Assembly: GCA_026414365.1 (NCBI GenBank)
Contig: JAOAJD010000001.1
Coordinates: forward strand, 250,144 to 314,143
Length of the DNA stretch: 64,000 nucleotides
DNA from: Candidatus Iainarchaeum sp.
GTDB taxonomy: Archaea > Iainarchaeota > Iainarchaeia > Iainarchaeales > SKW153
Direction: 5' to 3'
How positions within the stretch are numbered: position 1 is the first letter of the stretch; each line of letters opens with the position of its first letter. The notes under the pieces were generated by a model that was given only the letters and a program-made list of their open reading frames with translations, ran no database searches and was not told the origin of the DNA. Shown here in pieces: positions 60,238-64,000 of this stretch. Position numbers and translations under genes: made by a program.

Positions 60238-60597
60238 ATGTATTTTTGTCCTTGTGAAATTGTTGTTAAAAAAGTATTGCCTGCAATAAGGAAAGAAATT
60301 TGTTATTATTTAATAAATAAGAAGAAGATGAAAGCATCTGAAGTATCTAAATTTTTGGGTTTGACAAGAGCAGCAGTAAGTCAATACTGTAGTAAAAAAA
60401 GAGGTGTTGAGATTAAATTTGATAAAGAAACAAGAGAAGAAATATATAAACTTGCTGACAATCTAATAAACAAAAAAAATATTTCTAGAACAGATTTTGT
60501 TGGTTGTTTCTGTTTTGTTTGTAAATGTATAAGAAAAAAAGGTTTGTTATGCAAACATCACAAGAAGAATAATGAATATTGTTATTTTTGCAAGTGA
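60238..60597 (+). CDS. Cys-rich HTH transcription regulator (COG2522-like)
   Basis: 119 aa: an opening CPC, a lambda-repressor-type HTH (KASEVSKFLGLTRAAVSQYCSKKRG), and a C-terminal Cys cluster (CFCFVCKC, LLCKHH, YCYFC). About eleven Cys are present, which suggests a metal or Fe-S cluster. The family (archaeal predicted regulators) often borders Fe-S or redox genes. GTGAGAGAT precedes ATG at 60238. It is 5 nt upstream of iscS in the same orientation, so a functional counterpart of IscR is a reasonable inference. Confidence 0.8.
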   Translation: MYFCPCEIVVKKVLPAIRKEICYYLINKKKMKASEVSKFLGLTRAAVSQYCSKKRGVEIKFDKETREEIYKLADNLINKKNISRTDFVGCFCFVCKCIRKKGLLCKHHKKNNEYCYFCK

Positions 60598-60602
60598 TTA
60601 TG

Positions 60603-61757
60603 ATGAAAAAAATTATTTATTTGGATCATGCGGCTACAACGCCTGTTGACAAAGAAGTATTGAAAGAAATGTTGCCTTTTTTTAGTAAAAAGTATGGCAA
60701 TGCTTCATCTTTACATAAATTAGGTCAAGAAGCAAGACTAGCTTTAGAAAATGCAAGAGAAAGAATAGCGAATTTAATAAATGCTTCTACAGAAGAAATT
60801 ATCTTTACCTCTGGAGGCACAGAATCAGATAATTTGGCATTAAGAGGAATTGCATATGCAAACAAAGAAAAAGGCAGACATATTATTGTTTCTTCTATAG
60901 AACATCACGCTATACTGAACACGGCTGAAGATCTTGAAAAAGAAGGATTTAAAGTAACATATTTACCTGTAGATAGCTTTGGCTTGGTAGATGTTGAGGA
61001 AATTAAAAAACAAATAACAAAAGAGACTATTTTGGTTTCTGTTATGCATGCAAACAATGAAATTGGTACAATTGAACCAATAGGAGAAATAGCAGAAGTA
61101 TGTAAAGAAAAAAATGTTTATTTTCATAGCGATGCTGTACAAACTTTTGGCAAACTAAAAATTGATGTAAATAAAACTCCAGTAGATTTGCTATCTCTAA
61201 GTGCTCATAAAATATATGGACCTAAAGGAATTGGGGCACTATATATAAGAAAAGGAACTAAAATAAAAAGTATAATTACTGGTGGACCACATGAAAAAAA
61301 TTTAAGAGCTGGTACTGAAAATGTTGCACTTGCTGTTGGCTTTGCAAAAGCCTCAGAAATAACACATAAAAATATGGAAAAACACAACGAAAGAATGAAA
61401 AGGCTTAGAGATTATGCAATAAAAAAACTTTCAGAGATAGAGAACAGTCTACTTAATGGTCACCCTACAAAGAGGTTAAGTAATAATATAAATATTATAT
61501 TTAGAGGAGTTGAAGGTGAATCTTTAGTAACTCTTTTAAGTAAAGATAGAATAATGGCATCAACAGGTAGTGCCTGTTCCTCTAAGTCTTTAGAACCAAG
61601 TCACGTACTTTTAGCTATAGGAAGAAAACACGAAGAAGCACACGGTTCGTTAAGATTAACATTAGGTAAAGATAACACAAAAGAAGAAATAGATTATGCT
61701 ATAGAAAGAATAGAAAAGAATGTAGAAAAATTAAGAAAAATAAGTGCAATAAGTTAA
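60603..61757 (+). CDS. iscS: Cysteine desulfurase IscS
   Basis: PLP enzyme that provides sulfur for Fe-S clusters and tRNA thiolation. 384 aa with YLDHAATTPVDKEVL, SSIEHHAILN, MHANNEIGTIEP, the PLP Lys in SAHKIYGPKG and the catalytic Cys in STGSACSSKS. ATG 60603 was preferred for GTGAT spacing; 60600 is equivalent. Followed by iscU after 19 nt. Confidence 0.96.
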   Translation: MKKIIYLDHAATTPVDKEVLKEMLPFFSKKYGNASSLHKLGQEARLALENARERIANLINASTEEIIFTSGGTESDNLALRGIAYANKEKGRHIIVSSIEHHAILNTAEDLEKEGFKVTYLPVDSFGLVDVEEIKKQITKETILVSVMHANNEIGTIEPIGEIAEVCKEKNVYFHSDAVQTFGKLKIDVNKTPVDLLSLSAHKIYGPKGIGALYIRKGTKIKSIITGGPHEKNLRAGTENVALAVGFAKASEITHKNMEKHNERMKRLRDYAIKKLSEIENSLLNGHPTKRLSNNINIIFRGVEGESLVTLLSKDRIMASTGSACSSKSLEPSHVLLAIGRKHEEAHGSLRLTLGKDNTKEEIDYAIERIEKNVEKLRKISAIS

Positions 61758-61776
61758 TCTTTGAGGATGTGAATGT

Positions 61777-62166
61777 ATGTATAATGAAAGAATAATGAAA
61801 GAATTTACAAAACCAAAGAATATGGGTGAAATGAAAAATCCGGATGCAATTGGCAAAGCCGGTAATCCGGTTTGTGGAGATGTTATGGAGATATACTTAA
61901 AAATAGAAAAAAAAGATAACAAAGAATATATTAAAGATATAAAAATGAAAACATTTGGCTGCGTTGTGGCAATAGCAAATGCTTCAGTATTGACACAATT
62001 AGTTAAAGGCAAATCTTTAGAAGAGGCAGAAAAAATAGATAATAAAGACATTTTAGCACAGCTTGGAGAAGTCCCGCCAATAAAAATACATTGTTCTTTT
62101 TTAGCAATTGACGCACTAAAAGATGCAATAAATAACTACAAAAAACAAAGATCAGAAAACAAATAA
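61777..62166 (+). CDS. iscU: Fe-S cluster scaffold protein IscU
   Basis: 129 aa with the three conserved Cys: GNPVCGD (near 38), TFGCVVAIA, and IHCSFLA near the end. PPIKIHCS replaces the usual LPPVKLHCS. Scaffold for [2Fe-2S]/[4Fe-4S] assembly with IscS. Directly precedes nrdD by 41 nt. Confidence 0.95.
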   Translation: MYNERIMKEFTKPKNMGEMKNPDAIGKAGNPVCGDVMEIYLKIEKKDNKEYIKDIKMKTFGCVVAIANASVLTQLVKGKSLEEAEKIDNKDILAQLGEVPPIKIHCSFLAIDALKDAINNYKKQRSENK

Positions 62167-62207
62167 ATAATAGTTTTGTTATTTAATTATTTTTGCAAGG
62201 TGGGAAA

Positions 62208-64000
62208 ATGACAAAAGAATATTTTGAATTTGTTGTGAAAAGAGATGGTAGGCTTGCACCTTTCAGGATAGAAAAAATAGCAGAGGCAATATTTAAAGCA
62301 GCACGTGCGGTAGGTGGTGAAGACAGAAATTTAGCTAATGAGATAGCTATAAGGGTATATGAAAGATTAAAAAAAGATTTTGGAAAAAATAATCCTACAG
62401 TTGAACAAATACAAGACTATGTTGAAAAAGAGCTAATAGAAAGCGGCCATGCCAAAACAGCAAAAGCATATATCCTTTATAGACAAAAAAGATCTGAATT
62501 AAGAGATTCAAAAGCATTTTTAGGTAAAGTTGATGGTATAATAAATAGTTATGTTTTAAAGTATGATTGGAGAGTAACTGAAAACAGCAATGCTTCTTAT
62601 TCTTTATCAGGACTCCAAGCACATATAAGTGGAGCAGTAATAGCAGAATATACTCTCAATTATGTTTACCCAAAAGAAGTTTCGGAAGCTCATAGGAATG
62701 GCGACTTTCATATACATGATTTGGGAACAGGAACATATTGTGCTTATTGTGCAGGTTGGTCATTAGGACAGTTGCTTAGTGAAGGTTTTAATGGAGTTAG
62801 TGGTAGAATAGCAGCAAAACCAGCAAAACATTTCAACGCAGCTTTAGGCCAGATAGTAAACTTCTTTGGAACATTACAGAATGAATGGGCTGGAGCTCAG
62901 GCATTTAATTCATTTGATACTTATTTAGCTCCATTAGTTGCAAAAGATAATCTTAATTACGAAAGAGTAAAACAAAGTATGCAAGAATTTATATTTGCAG
63001 TTAATTCTACAAGTAGATGGGGCAACCAAGTACCTTTCACAAACCTAACTTTTGATTGGACTGTACCGGAAGATATGAAAGAGAAAAAGGTTATTTATGG
63101 AGGGAATTTATTAAACGAAACTTATGCTGACTTCCAAGATGAAATGGATATGATAAATAGAGCTTTTATTGAAATTATGATGGAAGGAGACATGAATGGA
63201 AGGGTTTTTACTTTCCCAATTCCTACTTATAATATAACCAAAGATTTTGAATGGGACTCTGAAAATGCAGATTTGCTATTTGACATGGCTGCAAAATATG
63301 GAACGCCTTATTTTCAAAACTTTGTAAATAGTAGTTTAAGACCAAGTGACGTAAGAAGTATGTGTTGCAGATTACAGTTGGACCTTAGACAACTTAGAAG
63401 TAAAACAGGTGGTTTGTTTGGGAGTGGCGAATCAACAGGTAGTGTTGGTGTAGTAACTATAAATATGCCAAGGTTGGGGTATTTATCAAAAACAAAAGAA
63501 GAGTTCTTTGAAAGATTAGAAAAACTAATGTATTTGGCCAAAGAATCTTTAGAAATAAAGAGAAAGGAAGTCACAAAACATATGGATAATGGATTGTTAC
63601 CATATACAAAAAGATACTTAGGTCATCTAAATAATCATTTTTCAACTATTGGTCTAGTAGGGATGAACGAAGCATGCTTAAACTTCTTAGGGAAAACAAT
63701 AGCAAATAATGAAGGAAAAGAATTCGCTATAGAAGTTTTAGATTTTATGAGAGAAAAATTGGTTGAGTACCAAGAAGAAACAGGACACATATATAATTTA
63801 GAAGCAACACCTGCAGAAGGGACTTCTTACAGGTTGGCAAGAATAGATAAAAAGAGATTTCCAAATATAATAACAGCAGGAAAAGACGTACCTTACTATA
63901 CTAATTCAACACATCTACCTGTTAACTATAGTGAAGATATATTTGAAGTTTTAGAACACCAAGATGAATTACAAACAAGATACACTGGTGGAACAGTATT
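62208..64000 (+). CDS. nrdD: Anaerobic ribonucleoside-triphosphate reductase NrdD (runs off the window)
   Basis: Class III ribonucleotide reductase, supplies dNTPs without oxygen. From ATG 62208 (GGTGGG upstream) the frame is open to the end, 597 codons. N-terminal ATP-cone (VVKRDGRLAPFRIEKIAEAIFKA, in parts), then NrdD core with GDFHIHDLGTGTYCAYCAGWSLGQLL, NSTSRWGNQVPFTNLTFDW, and VRSMCCRLQLD. The C-terminal zinc site and glycyl-radical loop lie outside. NrdG must be elsewhere. No intein seen in the visible part. Confidence 0.94.
   Translation, partial: MTKEYFEFVVKRDGRLAPFRIEKIAEAIFKAARAVGGEDRNLANEIAIRVYERLKKDFGKNNPTVEQIQDYVEKELIESGHAKTAKAYILYRQKRSELRDSKAFLGKVDGIINSYVLKYDWRVTENSNASYSLSGLQAHISGAVIAEYTLNYVYPKEVSEAHRNGDFHIHDLGTGTYCAYCAGWSLGQLLSEGFNGVSGRIAAKPAKHFNAALGQIVNFFGTLQNEWAGAQAFNSFDTYLAPLVAKDNLNYERVKQSMQEFIFAVNSTSRWGNQVPFTNLTFDWTVPEDMKEKKVIYGGNLLNETYADFQDEMDMINRAFIEIMMEGDMNGRVFTFPIPTYNITKDFEWDSENADLLFDMAAKYGTPYFQNFVNSSLRPSDVRSMCCRLQLDLRQLRSKTGGLFGSGESTGSVGVVTINMPRLGYLSKTKEEFFERLEKLMYLAKESLEIKRKEVTKHMDNGLLPYTKRYLGHLNNHFSTIGLVGMNEACLNFLGKTIANNEGKEFAIEVLDFMREKLVEYQEETGHIYNLEATPAEGTSYRLARIDKKRFPNIITAGKDVPYYTNSTHLPVNYSEDIFEVLEHQDELQTRYTGGTV

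Noticed and set aside
1-64000. CRISPR array, insertion sequence, prophage or integrated element
   Set aside because: No spaced direct repeats, transposase, integrase or structural phage genes were found; the only tandem repeat is the 24-bp duplication at 33.5 kb.

Overview
The window is strongly AT-rich archaeal DNA, densely packed with genes on both strands. Archaeal identity rests on many independent genes: class I lysyl-tRNA synthetase, RadA, archaeal DnaG, RpoK, aEF1-beta, aIF6, prefoldin alpha, PDCD5, ribosomal proteins S17e/S19e/L18a/L31e/L39e, RNase P subunit Rpp21, SRP54/FtsY, Hjc, NreA, geranylgeranylglyceryl phosphate synthase, KaiC-like ATPase, CDC48, class III signal-peptide pilins and tRNA introns. 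Short compact genes, tiny intergenic gaps, frequent 1-8 nt overlaps and bacterial-type additions (threonyl-tRNA synthetase, RibD, a RelA/SpoT protein) suggest a small-genome DPANN-like lineage. That placement is an inference; no 16S gene is present.

Layout. 0-6 kb: edge-truncated type IV pilus/secretion ATPase, ThrRS, NreA and a membrane transglutaminase-like protein. 6.2-7.5 kb: tRNA-Gly(GCC, intron), tRNA-Arg(TCG) and a translation/transcription cluster (Zn-ribbon protein, aEF1-beta, RpoK, S17e). 7.5-16.8 kb: Rad50, topoisomerase I, an Lrp-like regulator with an NFACT-R protein, CDC48, Hsp20 and an M50 protease. 16.9-20.1 kb: a pilin region with two class III pilins facing an operon of small membrane-anchored proteins and a membrane-bound winged-helix regulator. 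20.3-23.7 kb: YbjQ-like protein, a tRNA methylthiotransferase, membrane proteins and an Lrp regulator. 23.7-27.7 kb: the classic archaeal operon S19e-PDCD5-L39e-L31e-aIF6-L18a-PfdA-FtsY. 27.8-35.2 kb: two glycosyltransferases, Rpp21, KaiC-like ATPase, polyprenyl synthase, LysRS-I, a secreted protein and tRNA-Gly(TCC, intron).

35.3-50.7 kb: thymidylate kinase, two multi-pass membrane proteins, SRP54, prepilin peptidase, bacterial-type RibD, an orphan ABC permease, RtcA, an SDR epimerase, GGGP synthase, an MBL-fold hydrolase, an RPA-like protein, a secreted protein with its probable transmembrane regulator, and RadA. 50.9-57.8 kb: tRNA-Phe apparently interrupted twice (acceptor stem and anticodon loop), a long RelA/SpoT protein with a degenerate hydrolase domain, a permuted GTPase, Hjc, DnaG and tRNA-Val. 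57.8-64 kb: thioredoxin reductase, glutaredoxin and a DsbA-like protein diverge from a Cys-rich regulator, IscS, IscU and an anaerobic ribonucleotide reductase truncated by the window edge. This last block reads as one redox / Fe-S / anaerobic dNTP module.

Expression signals: many first genes have TATA-like boxes 25-30 nt before the start (leaderless), while internal genes use GGTG/GTGAT Shine-Dalgarno sequences. Several starts are TTG or GTG chosen on that basis. No CRISPR array, insertion sequence, integrase, rRNA or phage gene was seen. All functions are assigned by reading motifs; no database search was run.
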